Shown here: one piece after another, positions 1 through 10,299 of the stretch
Position numbering within the stretch: the stretch's first letter is position 1
Layout: each line of letters starts with the position of its first letter
NCBI RefSeq assembly: GCF_020519665.1
Contig: NZ_CP084703.1
Coordinates: forward strand, 3,410,001-3,474,000
DNA: 64,000 nucleotides
Source of the DNA: Bacillus shivajii
GTDB lineage: Bacteria > Bacillota > Bacilli > Bacillales > Salisediminibacteriaceae
Reading direction: 5' to 3'
Notes under the pieces: generated by a model
Databases searched by the model: none
What the model was told of the DNA's origin: nothing
Seen by the model: only the letters and a program-made list of their open reading frames with translations
Position numbers and translations under genes: made by a program

Positions 1-1342
1 CCCATGGTTCTTTTCCCGGTATGTTTGTTGCTGTTTCTTCTAGAATTTGTTTAACTTCATCAGGTGAAAGCGTCGGATTAGCTTCTAACATTAAAGCAAT
101 GATACCCGCAACATGTGGTGACGCCATAGATGTTCCGCTCATTGTCGTATAATAAGGTAAATGAGCTGAGTCGATCATCTCTGCATCATCTGTCGCTGAT
201 AATGCTGATAACGGAGCTATTACACGCGTAGAGATCACATCGACACCAGGGGCTGTAACTGCTGGACGGTCTTCCCATGTCCACTCCTGCCCATCCATGT
301 CAAACGTACCGCCTTTTTCATCTGTTCCTCGTGATGAGAAGTTCGCTAAAGTACCATCTTTAACTCCCGCTGCTACAGAAATGACCCAAGGTGCTTTAGC
401 ATAAGGGTTATGTGTGTTTTCCTCCGGCCCTGAGTTCCCGGCAGCAAATACTGAGATGATTCCACGATCATATGCTTTTTTCGTCGCAACGTTTATTGGG
501 TGATAAGGGTCAAAGTCTCCTTCAGACCCCCATGAGTTATTAACAACCCTTATGTCATATTTTGTTTGGTTAGTCATTGCGTAATCAAATCCACCGATCC
601 CATCTAAAATAAACAGTGCACCGCCTGAACCATACCCTATTAAATTAGCACCTGGCGCAACACCTTCATACTTCCCACCTGATTTAGCTCCAGTACCTCC
701 GACTGTTCCTGCAACATGCGTACCGTGACCAGAATTAGTATCCGTATTGATAACATCTTCTTGATAAGTAATTGGCAGCAATGTACTGTATGCATTTAAA
801 TTCGTTGTCGCTAAAACATTTTGAACGAGGTTTTCTCCAAATTTATGATCTTCATGGGTTCCATCTACCCCACTATCGTTTATCACAACACCAATTCCTT
901 TTCCTGAAATAGGAAAACCACCATTGCTTTTTCTCATGTCATCATCTGTTCTGACTTTATCTACCCCAGTCAAACTTGTTGAAGATTCATTATAAAATTC
1001 AAGTTCAGAATTACTGTATAAAGAAAGGATGTCATCATTTTGTTTTAGCTTTTCTATTTGTTGAGGTGTAGCAATTACCCCTGCTATAGGAAGGCTTTGC
1101 ATAGTAACCCCGAAATCAATCCCTAAATCGTCTAATCGTTTAAGATTTTCACTAGTCGGTGCTTCATCACCTTCAAACGTAACAATAACCTCTAGTTCAG
1201 ATACATTTGTAGTTAAAGCCTCTTTTAACTTCGGATCAACAGACACACCATCAAATAAACTTGCTTCTGTATTAACAGAGTTTGTAATAAAAAACGGTAC
1301 GAGCAAAGACAAAATTAGTAATACGGAAAATATTTTTTTCAA
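1..1342 (-). CDS. Subtilisin-like S8 serine protease, 3' end outside window
   Basis: Secreted endopeptidase of the subtilase family; only the N-terminal 447 codons are in the window. The start is a TTG at 1342 behind AAGGGG with 7 nt spacing; it begins a signal peptide (KKIFSVLLILSLLVPFF). An I9-like propeptide follows, then the catalytic Asp (INDSGVDGTH), His (NSGHGTHVAG) and Ser (SGTSMASPHVAG) motifs, so the enzyme looks active. It is closely similar along its whole length to the protease at 4550-7003, so the two are tandem paralogues, now separated by repeats and a group II intron. Its C-terminal domains cannot be seen. Confidence 0.93.
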   Translation of the reverse strand, partial: MKKIFSVLLILSLLVPFFITNSVNTEASLFDGVSVDPKLKEALTTNVSELEVIVTFEGDEAPTSENLKRLDDLGIDFGVTMQSLPIAGVIATPQQIEKLKQNDDILSLYSNSELEFYNESSTSLTGVDKVRTDDDMRKSNGGFPISGKGIGVVINDSGVDGTHEDHKFGENLVQNVLATTNLNAYSTLLPITYQEDVINTDTNSGHGTHVAGTVGGTGAKSGGKYEGVAPGANLIGYGSGGALFILDGIGGFDYAMTNQTKYDIRVVNNSWGSEGDFDPYHPINVATKKAYDRGIISVFAAGNSGPEENTHNPYAKAPWVISVAAGVKDGTLANFSSRGTDEKGGTFDMDGQEWTWEDRPAVTAPGVDVISTRVIAPLSALSATDDAEMIDSAHLPYYTTMSGTSMASPHVAGIIALMLEANPTLSPDEVKQILEETATNIPGKEPW

Positions 1343-1529
1343 ACTGTCCACCCCTTTTAAGGTATTTTAATAACAATTCTATTGTCTTATTTTGTTTATT
1401 TTCAGACAATTAATCATAAGGAGTAAAATCGTTTCTCAAAAGTACTAATTTGTCATTAGTCTAAAGTTTTATTTACGTTGTTTGAATCAATTTCATAACT
1501 CAAAATAAGGTACGAAATTCCGAATGATG

Positions 1530-2340
1530 AGCGTGAACTCCACTTCAGACGGACGCTTTCCCGAGGGCTTGTCTTCAGCTAACTTAGGCTCGACAATTCT
1601 TCGCCTAAGTGGATCTTCAGCTCGTTGCTCCTGCGGTTACTCGTCGCAGATAAACAGTGTTCCTGCGATTACTCGTCACAGATAAACAGTGCTCCTGCGG
1701 TTACTCGTCGCAGCTCGAAGCAGTTCGAAGAAGTATTGCTCGTCGTTGCTCCTGCGGTTACTCGTCGCAGATAAACAATGCTCCTGCGGTTACTCGTCGC
1801 AGATAAACAATGCTCCTGCGGTTACTCGTCGCAGATAAACAGTGTTCCTGCGATTACTCGTCACAGATAAACAGTGCTCCTGCGGTTACTCGTCGCAGCT
1901 CGGAGCAGTTCGAAGAAGTATTGCTCGTCGTTGCTCCTCTGGGAGTCGCCGTCTTTTGTTACGTTCACTTCCATATAAAACGTACATTTTATAAGAAAAG
2001 CGCAAGCGCCCTCGCTCATCGACGATGAAAACTGCCTCTTCCTCTACGAGTACCGCTTCGTCGTATATCCGTCGAGGCAGCTCGCAGCTTAATCGTGCTG
2101 TAACCGCTCGTTGGAGGAGCACATTCGAGGAAGAATTCGTGAGATAAAGGAGAGTTGAAAGACGTCAGTCTTTCATTCTCGACTTATCGTAGACGAGGTG
2201 AGGGAAGTTTCTCACGTCGCCTATGCTGTCTCTTTCTCTTCTAGCTACGCTGCGTAGTTAAATGCGTCGAGACAACTCAAAGTATATTCGACGATGTGTC
2301 GTTCGTCGCTGAGCTAGACAACTATCCAGGATAAATTTTT
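1530..2340. repeat. Intergenic dispersed and tandem repeats
   Basis: About 800 bases without a credible gene, locally richer in G+C than the surroundings. Short blocks such as CTGCGGTTACTCGTCGCAG, CCGTCGAGGCAGCTCGCAG and ACGATG-rich pieces recur elsewhere in the window (9.8-11.1, 21.4-21.8, 32.5-33.5, 38.6, 43.9 and 47.4 kb). Short open frames here are made of repeat sequence and carry no recognisable domain. I take it as a cluster of degenerate intergenic repeat elements. Confidence 0.75.
1622..1936. repeat. 32-bp tandem repeat array, eight units in two blocks
   Basis: The core CTGCGGTTACTCGTCGCAG starts at 1631, 1663, 1695, 1752, 1784, 1816, 1848 and 1880, giving a 32-bp period in blocks of three and five units. 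Each block ends with the same spacer (AGCAGTTCGAAGAAGTATTG), so there is a higher-order repeat. The core has self-complementary ends (CTGCG/CGCAG). The same core occurs singly near 38.63 and 43.92 kb. Confidence 0.9.
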
Positions 2341-2471
2341 ATACTTCCTTACCTTTTGAAAAAATATCATATCATTCGTTTCATTGCACAAAAAACGGAA
2401 TTATGAAATCGATTCGTTTATATAAAAATAGAACCGAGTAGGCGTCGCCATTACTGACCACGCCTCTCACA

Positions 2472-2504
2472 GAGCACACACGTGCGGATCTTCGCATGTG
2501 GCTC
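2472..2504 (-). ncRNA. Group II intron domain V
   Basis: Catalytic hairpin of the intron ribozyme, 16 nt downstream of the maturase stop codon. The 5' arm GAGCCACATGCGA and 3' arm CGCACGTGTGTGCTC pair around a short apical loop with a bulge, matching the expected domain V layout. Confidence 0.8.
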
Positions 2505-2520
2505 TTCCCATATATCCCTT

Positions 2521-3792
2521 CTAGAGATAACGTTCATCATAAACAGATGATAAACTTACGAGTCCTAGCTCTGAAAAGAACTCATTGTCTAACGCCGCAT
2601 GAACCATTGGGCTTTTGGAACTTCGCCAGGCAAACATACGGATTCCTCTGAGGTTTTCTTCCCTCCATCCCTTCCTTCTAAGAAGGCGATGGAGGTTCTT
2701 TATATGTCTCCAGCTTCTAAGTTGTACCATTCTTAACCTTCTTCTTATCCAACTATCCCACTCTTTGAATTTGTTCTTCACATTCCCATAGCGGAAATAA
2801 TTTGCCCAACCTCGAATGTAGGGGTTCAACTTGTCTTGGATAAGGAGTTGGATATCAACTGTTTGGTTTCTACGAGTAATTTCTTTCACTCGTTCCTTGA
2901 ATTTCGCCTCTTTCTTAGGATCTATTCTTCGAATATTGCCGATGAATTCATACCCTAAGAATGTAAATGGCTCTTTCATGGCGTCGACAACTTTAGTCTT
3001 CTCTTGATTGACAGTTAGACTTAGTTCTTCCTCAAGAAATCTTGAGACACTTCGCATGACTCTTTCTACACTTTTTGGGCTTTTACAAAGAATGATAAAA
3101 TCATCCGCAAAGCGGACGATACGGTGACCACGTTCGGTCATCAGTTGATCAAGCTGATGTAAGTAGATGTTCGAAAGTAACGGACTTAACACACCACCTT
3201 GCGGAGCTCCCTCGGGAGTATCTTCGTAATGATCTCCTACCATGACACCTGCTTCGAGGAAACGGTGAATGAGTTCGATAATAGACCCATCCGTCACTCG
3301 TTTCCTGATTTGTTGTTCCAATTTATCATGTGGAATTGTATCAAAGTAGGACTGTAGATCGGCATCAATGACGTAATGATATCCTGCTCTCAAGTGTTCA
3401 GTAACTTTGTCTAGAGCCATATGAGCACTTATCCTTGGGCGGAAACCATAACTACACGGAAGAAATTCTTCTTCGAAGATAGGTTCCAATACATTCCGTA
3501 GAGAAGTTTGTACGATGCGATCTTCCACCGCTGGTATCCCTAGTGGACGTTGTTTCTTACCATTATCTTTATCGATCATCTTTCGTCGAACAGGTTTGGG
3601 TCGATATCGTTTATCTTTTAGCTTCTGTTGGAGCACTTCTAGATTGTCCTCCAGCTTTGCTTCATATCCTTCAATTGTTACTTTATCAACCCCTGGTGCA
3701 CCTTTGTTCTTCTTTACTTGATAAAAGGCACTTACTAGATTCGCTGTCTTGTACACTTTGTCGTACAAACTGTACCATACACGTCTTTTCAT
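2521..3792 (-). CDS. ltrA: Group II intron reverse transcriptase/maturase
   Basis: The protein copies the intron RNA into DNA and helps it splice. Reverse transcriptase blocks run from about residue 20 to 290, including KNKGAPGVDKVT, a QRPLGIP motif, the YGFRP block, APQGGVLSPLLSNIYL and the active-site FADD (the usual form is YADD). A maturase X domain follows (NPYIRGWANYFRYGN), with no C-terminal HNH endonuclease. At 423 aa it has the size of class C intron proteins. The start ATG is preceded by AAGGGG with 8 nt spacing. No frameshift or stop was seen, so it could be active. Confidence 0.95.
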   Translation of the reverse strand: MKRRVWYSLYDKVYKTANLVSAFYQVKKNKGAPGVDKVTIEGYEAKLEDNLEVLQQKLKDKRYRPKPVRRKMIDKDNGKKQRPLGIPAVEDRIVQTSLRNVLEPIFEEEFLPCSYGFRPRISAHMALDKVTEHLRAGYHYVIDADLQSYFDTIPHDKLEQQIRKRVTDGSIIELIHRFLEAGVMVGDHYEDTPEGAPQGGVLSPLLSNIYLHQLDQLMTERGHRIVRFADDFIILCKSPKSVERVMRSVSRFLEEELSLTVNQEKTKVVDAMKEPFTFLGYEFIGNIRRIDPKKEAKFKERVKEITRRNQTVDIQLLIQDKLNPYIRGWANYFRYGNVKNKFKEWDSWIRRRLRMVQLRSWRHIKNLHRLLRRKGWREENLRGIRMFAWRSSKSPMVHAALDNEFFSELGLVSLSSVYDERYL

Positions 3793-4500
3793 CTGTTATT
3801 CCCCTTACGCCACTGCTTTCGTTTCTTCCTTTGTTTCTGCTTCTCCATATGAAATGTCGAACATATCAAGGTTGGTAGCCGATGGCAATACCTTATATTT
3901 CACATTTCGGCGATAGACGGTGTACCCTTCTGTTCCACCCTGGCATCAGCCCCCTTGGCTCTTGTCCAGCTTCTGTCTATTTCCGCAGTCATAAGTAAGC
4001 CTACTCACATTGTTCTTCTATGGGTCACGCCCTTCGCACGATTCCTCACCTTTTGGGTATAGGTTCGCAACTGTATCTGTGTACAGTTTCACTCATGTGC
4101 TGTCCTCGCTACTGTCGCCAGTAGGTCATTGGCATGAGCTTCTTCACTACTATGGCGATCTCTGACTTCTCCCTTTAAAACTCATCTTGTGTCCTTGGCT
4201 TAGCCTTGTAACATCAATACCTACTTTAGGAAGCAGGGAGATCTCAATGGGTCACATCATGTACTTTCCCTCTAATCCAGCCCTCATAACACTTTGAGTT
4301 TCCAGCTATTCGGACTTTCTGTTCTCTTGCACAGTCATCCAGCTCTCGTGCCAACATGGGATATCAGCTCTGTTCAGAGGTTTGCCTTCAGATCCTCCGC
4401 ACGCTACTTCACAGTCAACGCACTATCTGTCAGCTAATGCTTACCGGCTGGCCGATGCATTCGGGACTCTCACCCTTTAGCACATGTGCTGCCACTCGCG

Positions 4501-4531
4501 AAAAAAACTAAAGGTCAATTATCACCCTTAG
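4501..4531 (-). terminator. Terminator of the 4550-7003 protease gene; intron insertion site
   Basis: On the minus strand CTAAGGGT pairs with ACCTTTAG across an 8-nt loop, followed by seven T. The stem lies 19 nt past the protease stop codon, and the intron begins right after the T-run. Confidence 0.85.
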
Positions 4532-4549
4532 CTTTTCTCCATAGGTTTA

Positions 4550-7003
4550 TTAATCTAAATAAGTTCCATAGAACCGCGTAATCGCGACAGCAAATTCTCC
4601 TCTCGTAATCGTTTCTTTCGGTTCAAACGTTGCGACAACTTCTGGCTCTAAATCAAATTGTCCTTGTTCAACCTCATAATGTGCATGTAAGATGTTTAAA
4701 TCTAAAGCAAGTTGTACGTAACCTGCAAACCTTTCTGAAACGTCCTCAGCATCAAGTACAGCAACTCTTTCACCTTTATAACTAACTGTTAAATCACCGC
4801 TATGTGCTTCTGCTTTTTCTTGCAAACCTAAACTTTGTACAAGACTGTACGCAAGTTCTTCACGTGTGACTGATTGATTCGAAGCAAATTTACCATTCTG
4901 ATTTAAAAGCATCACACCGTTTTGTACTTGACTGGTATCCCTTAATGCTGCACCTTGAGAAGTAACCGCTTGAACAAATGGCACATCATGTTCTTTTACA
5001 TCTGACGCTACCAATTCTTTCCCCTGACGGATACCACTTCCCATCGTTAAATACCTAGCTAAATCGACTCTCGTTAAATGATGATCCGGACGAAAGCGGC
5101 GATCATTATCACTATCTACTAATCTGTGATTTACTGCCAATTTAATCGCATCCTCCGCTTCATGACCAGCTATATCATCAAGTCCTGTATAACTCCCTGA
5201 TTTTTTAAACGTAAGTTCACCTTCAATTTCTTCTGGAAGCGCCAGTCCTTCTAAACCTTCCACTTCCATTGTCCATGTGCCAGGTGTTGGTGATAACACT
5301 TGGACGGTTCGGTCAGTAAATAAAGTAAAGAGTGCTGAAATCCCAGAGCGATGTTCATTTCCATCTGGATCAGTTAATATTAAGTTTACTGGATTTCCTG
5401 TTTCCCCTAACAAACCTCTTGCATCGATTCTTGCTAACAACTCTGTCAGGCCTTCTTCCACTTTGAACTCGATAGAGTTTCCACTTAATGATAGTGGGTT
5501 ATAATCAATTGTTATGTCTTCTCTTGTAACTTCGACTTCCGCATTCGCATGGAATTCTTGATTCATATTTACAGTATCGCCATACTCTGTACCATGTAAG
5601 ACATGATCAACGGCTGCATAGGCATTGATATACCCTGCTCCAGCTTCCCATTCTTCGTAACCTGGCATATTCGTTGCTGTGTTTTCAATAATATTTTTTA
5701 CTTCAAGTGGAGACAGGGTCGGATCAGCTTCTAACATAAGGGCAACAACGCCTGCTACGTGTGGAGCAGCCATCGACGTTCCGCTCATCGTCGTATAATA
5801 AGGGACATAGGCCGTTTCAATATTTTCAAGGTCATCCTCTGCAGATAATGCTGAAAGAGGTGAGATAGTTCGAGTAGAAATAATATCAACGCCTGGAGCT
5901 GTAATCGTTGGACGGTCTTCCCAAACCCATTCTTCACCATCTACTTCTACCGTACCAGACTTGTCTTTCACTCCACGTGATGAAAAGTCAGAAAGTGTAC
6001 CGTCTTTTGTCCCAGCCGCTACTGTAATCACCCAAGGTGCCTTCTTATAATTACCAGTAATTGATGATTCACCAGGTCCTGAATTCCCTGCAGAAAATAC
6101 CGTTACAATCCCTCGGTCATACATTTTTTTCGTTGCAACATTTATCGGGTCATCTGGATTAAACTCCGTTCCAGCGTCACCAGTTGCTCCCCATGAATTT
6201 GTAATGACACGAATATCATAACGATTTTGATGTGTTAAGGCATAGTCGAACCCACCTATCGTATCAAGAATCGCAACACCTGCTCCAGATCCATAGCCGA
6301 TAAGGTTTGCTCCTGGTGCAACTCCTTCGTATTTACCTCCTGATTTGGCACCTGTGCCTCCAACAGTACCAGCGACATGTGTACCATGCCCTGAATCTGA
6401 ATCAGTATTTGGAACATCTTCTTGGTAAGTAATCGGTAATAAATCACTCAGTGCATTCAAGTTTGTTGCTGCTAAAACATTTTGGACAAGATTTTCCCCA
6501 AATTTATGATCATCATGTGTCCCATCAACACCACTATCATTGACCACGACACCAATCCCATCCCCAGTCACTGGGAAACCACCATTTGCTTTACGCAAAT
6601 CATCATCCGTTCTTACTTTATCTACGCCTGTTAAAGCTGTTGAATATGCATTCTCATATTCAATTTTTGCATTATAAAATAATGAACGAACTTCTTGGTG
6701 TAGCACTAACTGTTCTACTTGTTCCTTTGTCGCTAAAACTCCAGCGATTGGCAAGTTCTCAAACGTTACTCCTGTTTGTATGTTTAAATGTTCAAGTAGT
6801 GATATTTGTTCATCTGTCGGTGCCCCATCCCCCTCAAACGTAACAATTACTTCTATTGGTCCAGTGGCAGTTTCCAGTACTTCATTTAACGATTCATCGA
6901 CAAATGTTTCTATTCCTGTCGTTGCCTTAGATGTCGTCTGCATGGAAACAGAAAGAGTGAAAATCAACATAAACGATAAAAAAGCCGTTAACTATTTTTT
7001 CAT
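4550..7003 (-). pseudogene. S8 serine protease with SLH-like C-terminus; TAG at codon 4
   Basis: Subtilase paralogue of the gene at 1-1342. From the downstream ATG at 6970, the catalytic residues are D145 (VVVNDSGVDGTH), H195 (SGHGTHVAG) and S398 (SGTSMAAPHVAG). A C-terminal region from about residue 600 resembles S-layer-homology repeats, suggesting cell-wall attachment. The ideal start is ATG at 7001-7003 behind AAGGAGG with 7 nt spacing, but it reads Met-Lys-Lys-TAG (6992-6994). Without the stop it would continue LTAFLSFMLIFTLSVSM, a normal signal peptide. Initiation at 6970 would have no ribosome site and no charged n-region. The remaining 806 codons are intact, so the lesion is recent, suppressed, or a sequencing error. 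Confidence 0.8.
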
Positions 7004-7010
7004 TTGAGTT

Positions 7011-7049
7011 CCTCCTTGGATAATATTTCGAATATTAATAATATTATCC
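7011..7049 (-). promoter_or_regulatory. Shine-Dalgarno site with adjoining hairpin upstream of protease
   Basis: AAGGAGG (7011-7017) is preceded directly in the transcript by a perfect 10-bp inverted repeat, GGATAATATT...AATATTATCC (7018-7049). The hairpin would lie against the ribosome site and may act in mRNA stability or translation control, or the palindrome may be an operator. Confidence 0.5.
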
Positions 7050-7159
7050 CAACAAAAGAGGCATTTGACCATTCAACAGAAGGTTTAAAAAAGATATACG
7101 GAAGTATGAACATTACATACTACGAAAGTATTACAGAAAATCCCCCCAATACATCTCCA

Positions 7160-7194
7160 ATTTATTTCCAGGTGCCAGGCACCTGGAAATAAAT
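7160..7194. repeat. GGTGCCAGGCACC palindromic element, copy 1
   Basis: A perfect inverted repeat with 17-bp arms (ATTTATTTCCAGGTGCC and its complement) around a single A. The centre GGTGCCAGGCAC is shared with copies at 25746 and 28221, but the outer arms are specific to this site. Confidence 0.85.
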
Positions 7195-7268
7195 GGTAAT
7201 CAATTAAGGGGTTGTAATCTAATTAGAGTGAGCAGAAACTTTATTTGAAGTTTTAGAGAGCGAGGGAT

Positions 7269-7919
7269 TTATGGGAGTGTGACTAGCTTTTTTTGCACAG
7301 CGTGAATAACTGCTTGGGAGCGGCTTTTGACATTTAACTTACGAAAGATTTTACTGACGTGAATTTTCACTGTCTTTTCACTAATAAATAATTTTTCTCC
7401 AATCTCTTTATTGCTTAAACCTTCAACTAAACAGACTAAAACTTCCTTTTCGCGCTCAGTAAGCTCAGACTTTTCTTCCGTACCTTGATTTTCGTGATGG
7501 AAGTTTAATAATTTCTTCGTCATCACTGGATGAATAACCGATTCCCCGCGCATTACGGTACGAATCGCTTCTACAACTTGCTCTGATGGGGCATCTTTTA
7601 ATAGATAACCATCAGCCCCCTCTCTAATAGCTGCCATAAAATACTCTTTATGACTATGCATTGTTAGAATAAGGATTTTTATTGAAGGATAGTACTTTTT
7701 TAGCTCTTTTGTAACCTCTACCCCATTTTTACTCGGTAAGTTAATATCTAATACGATCAGATCAGGGCTTATCTCTTTTGCTTTTAGTGACTGTAACGCA
7801 GCTTCACCAGACTCGCTTTCATTAATGACCATTAAATCATCTTCTAAATCAATAATATTTTTTAACCCGTCTCGGAGCACACCGTGATCATCGACTAACA
7901 TCACTTTAATCATCTTCAT
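7269..7919 (-). CDS. NarL/LuxR-family response regulator
   Basis: DNA-binding response regulator of a two-component system. The receiver domain (about 1-120) has acidic residues D10/D11, phosphoacceptor D58 in [10 protein letters not shown] and the conserved Lys in GYLLKDAPS. The C-terminal LuxR helix-turn-helix (about 150-212) contains [25 protein letters not shown] in pattern. Its start overlaps the end of the histidine kinase gene by 14 bases, so the two are co-translated. It resembles LiaR, DegU and NarL; the signal and targets cannot be told from sequence. Confidence 0.93.
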   Translation of the reverse strand: MKMIKVMLVDDHGVLRDGLKNIIDLEDDLMVINESESGEAALQSLKAKEISPDLIVLDINLPSKNGVEVTKELKKYYPSIKILILTMHSHKEYFMAAIREGADGYLLKDAPSEQVVEAIRTVMRGESVIHPVMTKKLLNFHHENQGTEEKSELTEREKEVLVCLVEGLSNKEIGEKLFISEKTVKIHVSKIFRKLNVKSRSQAVIHAVQKKLVTLP

Positions 7920-9726
7920 CCTCCTTTTCTATTTTTTCAATAGGGATCGTCAACGTAATCTCAGTCCCCTCCCTCTCTTTACTATCAATTTGTAAAGAAG
8001 CATCCATTTTCTCTGCTTCGTCATTCATACTAATAAGCCCGAAATGTGCATTGCTTTGAGCTTTTACAATTGCATCATATAAAGAAAAACCTATACCATC
8101 GTCTTTCATTTTTAATAAAACATGTTTTTTCTGGTAACTTAATAAAACAACAACGTTCGATGGCTTAGCGTGCTTAATCGTATTTTGAATACTTTCTTGA
8201 AAAGTCTCAAACATCATTTTTTCCACACTTGATGGTAAAACGTAAGGACTACCTCTTACTTCAAAATTCACTTTAAAAGGTTGTTGTTTCTTTAATATTT
8301 CACATCGTTTTCTAATCGCTTGTTCAAGTCCGACATATTCAGTTGGTTTCGGTCTAAGTGCATAAATCGATTCTCGAATTTCCGTTAAACTATGACGCAA
8401 TTCTGATAAACTATCGCTGACCAGGAAAAATGAGCCTTCTTGATTCCTATAGTACTTTTTTTGCGCTGTTTCTAAGTTCATGACGGCCGCGGCTAACGTT
8501 TGCGCAACACCATCATGAATTTCACGGGCGATTCGATTGCGTTCTTCAAGCACCTTTTTCTCTTCTTTTTCATTAATAAGTGTCCTTGTTTTAATCGCAA
8601 CAGCTAGTTGGTTTGCGATCGTTGCGACTGACTGTACATCTTCATCTGTGAAGCTATGTGTTCTTGTTCTTCCTACTGCAATAACACCAATTATTTCCCC
8701 ATCTAACTTTAAAGGGGCGTATATCATCGCTTTTATCGTGTCATAAAAATAAGGATCTAGAGGACTTACTTCCTTCGTACGATTATGAATTAATGTCAGC
8801 TCGTGAAAACATTCATTCTCCTCAACCTCTACAATGTTTTCCACACTTATTAATCCATCAGCAAATTCAATTTTCCACTCTCCTGATTCCTTACTCAAAA
8901 TCATAGCTCCTTGGTAATGCAGTAACTCACTTAAATCTTCAGCTAAATGTAGCAACCAGTTTTTGGATGGAAGTGACTGATTTAACTGTTGTGTAAAGCT
9001 AAACAATGTTTTTAACCGTTGCTTTTCTCTTTTTAACTTCACAACACTAGAAGATAATAAAGATACTCCTACTAACGGCGAAAAGAAAAAGAAGGTAGCA
9101 AAAATATCTAAATGGGATCTTTCCTGACTTCCTAAAAACAACATCAGGAATGTGTACATAAAAGAGAAACATGCATTAAAAAGCTCAGACGTCATTTTTT
9201 GTTTCCAAAGAGAGAAACTGTATGGCTGAGGACGGAGCCATAAAACTACATCAACTAACAAATTGTTAATAATGAAATAAAGAATAATAAATACACCAAT
9301 TTCCATTGATAAAAAAATGAAACTATACTGAAATTGATCCGTAAATGAAAAAAGAAATGAAGAAATTCCTTTTGCGCATGCAAAGCTAATTACAAGCTGG
9401 GCTGGATTGAAAAATAAAATTCTTATAGGTCGCTTTTGTACAATGTTAACTAGTAGTACAATAAAAGCATATGCCACTGTCAATATTGGTAGTCCGTAAA
9501 CAAGATCAATTGAAAAGATGATTGGAAAGCTTAACGAAGAATGTCCTTTCCATACAGGCAATGGGTACCGCTCTGTAAAAAACAAAAAGATAAGTAGAAT
9601 TGCCAATATAGAAAAATACTCAATTCCTTCTATAAAAAAGAATTGAGAAAGAACAAAGAGCCATCCAAAAATTGATACTACTGTCATAAATATATTTGCT
9701 TGTTTTTCTTTTGTGATAGCATGCAT
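7906..9726 (-). CDS. Sensor histidine kinase with GAF and HisKA_3 domains
   Basis: Membrane sensor kinase, partner of the regulator it overlaps. Residues 1-225 carry about six hydrophobic segments. A GAF-like domain follows (about 245-385), then a NarX/LiaS-type dimerisation box with the phosphorylated His in [12 protein letters not shown] (about residue 400), and an HATPase domain with DDGIGF and a C-terminal G-box (NAHFGLISM). Start ATG 9726 is preceded by AGAGGG with 7 nt spacing. A GAF sensor behind a membrane domain suits sensing of a small ligand, redox state or membrane condition (inference). Confidence 0.92.
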   Translation of the reverse strand: MHAITKEKQANIFMTVVSIFGWLFVLSQFFFIEGIEYFSILAILLIFLFFTERYPLPVWKGHSSLSFPIIFSIDLVYGLPILTVAYAFIVLLVNIVQKRPIRILFFNPAQLVISFACAKGISSFLFSFTDQFQYSFIFLSMEIGVFIILYFIINNLLVDVVLWLRPQPYSFSLWKQKMTSELFNACFSFMYTFLMLFLGSQERSHLDIFATFFFFSPLVGVSLLSSSVVKLKREKQRLKTLFSFTQQLNQSLPSKNWLLHLAEDLSELLHYQGAMILSKESGEWKIEFADGLISVENIVEVEENECFHELTLIHNRTKEVSPLDPYFYDTIKAMIYAPLKLDGEIIGVIAVGRTRTHSFTDEDVQSVATIANQLAVAIKTRTLINEKEEKKVLEERNRIAREIHDGVAQTLAAAVMNLETAQKKYYRNQEGSFFLVSDSLSELRHSLTEIRESIYALRPKPTEYVGLEQAIRKRCEILKKQQPFKVNFEVRGSPYVLPSSVEKMMFETFQESIQNTIKHAKPSNVVVLLSYQKKHVLLKMKDDGIGFSLYDAIVKAQSNAHFGLISMNDEAEKMDASLQIDSKEREGTEITLTIPIEKIEKEDEDD

Positions 9727-9824
9727 TGTATTACCCTCTTTGTCTGAATATTCATTCTTTATATTTTACTATACCAATTTAAAGAATAAAAATCTAAGGA
9801 CCTTTCCCTTAAATTTTAAAGAAA

Positions 9825-10270
9825 ACTCGCTGATTGGCGAGCCTTGGGCGAAGACAGAGGCGTTAGTTGAACTTATACTTAGTTCTTTAAAATTTTCTCT
9901 ACGTCGATCTACTTCTTCGCTAAAATTTTATATATTCTTAACGTGAAATATAAAGCTCTGTTAAAGTTTATGTTGTTATAGAAATGGTGTTGATATCTTG
10001 TAGTGAGTCGAGCGATTGGCGACGACTCCTGCGGGAACAGCGACGAACAAAGCTTCGTCGAGTCACAGTGAGTTGCGCCGACGCATTAAACTACGTAGCA
10101 AAGCTAGCAGAGGAAGAAGCAGGTTAGCAGAAAATCACCCAAAACGAGCGTGGCGAGTTTTGGGAAGCCCGTGCCGTGTCCGTGGCAAAGAAGACACTAT
10201 GAAAGCAAACAAAGTGAAGCTTGAACGGATGTCGCACTTGTGCCTAGAGGTGAAAGCGAGTGTATTTTTA
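9825..10270. repeat. Dispersed intergenic repeats
   Basis: This part of the 9727-11218 gap holds two repeat types. At 9825-9950 is a copy of the GATTGGCGA...GACAGAGG element also found at 47.41 kb. At 10010-10270 is a GCGACTCCTGCGGGAACAG block ending in a single diverged copy of the 67-bp unit expanded at 32675. The open frame here (10016-10291) consists of repeat sequence and is not a gene. Confidence 0.75.
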
Positions 10271-10299
10271 AAAATCAACACTAACCTTTAACAAAGCCT

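Larger units (their letters stand above)
2431..4500 (-). mobile_element. Group II intron, probably bacterial class C
   Basis: A retroelement read on the minus strand. A structured non-coding 5' region (about 3793-4500) precedes the maturase gene. After the gene comes a domain V hairpin at 2472-2504 (GAGCCACATGCGA paired with CGCACGTGTGTGCTC), then a domain VI-like stem at about 2440-2468. The 5' end falls directly behind the T-run of the protease terminator (4501-4531), the placement typical of class C introns, and the maturase lacks an HNH domain, as in that class. Exact ends are uncertain by several bases; the 3' end is placed near 2431. Confidence 0.85.

Noticed and set aside
1622-1936. 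CRISPR array
   Set aside because: The 32-bp units are contiguous, without variable spacers.
1810-2122. Small ORFs on both strands
   Set aside because: They lie in tandem and dispersed repeats; composition follows the repeats, and there are no convincing ribosome sites.
6992-6994. TAG in the protease signal peptide as pyrrolysine
   Set aside because: The position lies in a signal peptide where no special residue is expected, and nothing else in the window suggests pyrrolysine use.
10016-10291. 91-codon plus-strand ORF
   Set aside because: It consists of dispersed repeat sequence found at several other loci and encodes no recognisable domain.
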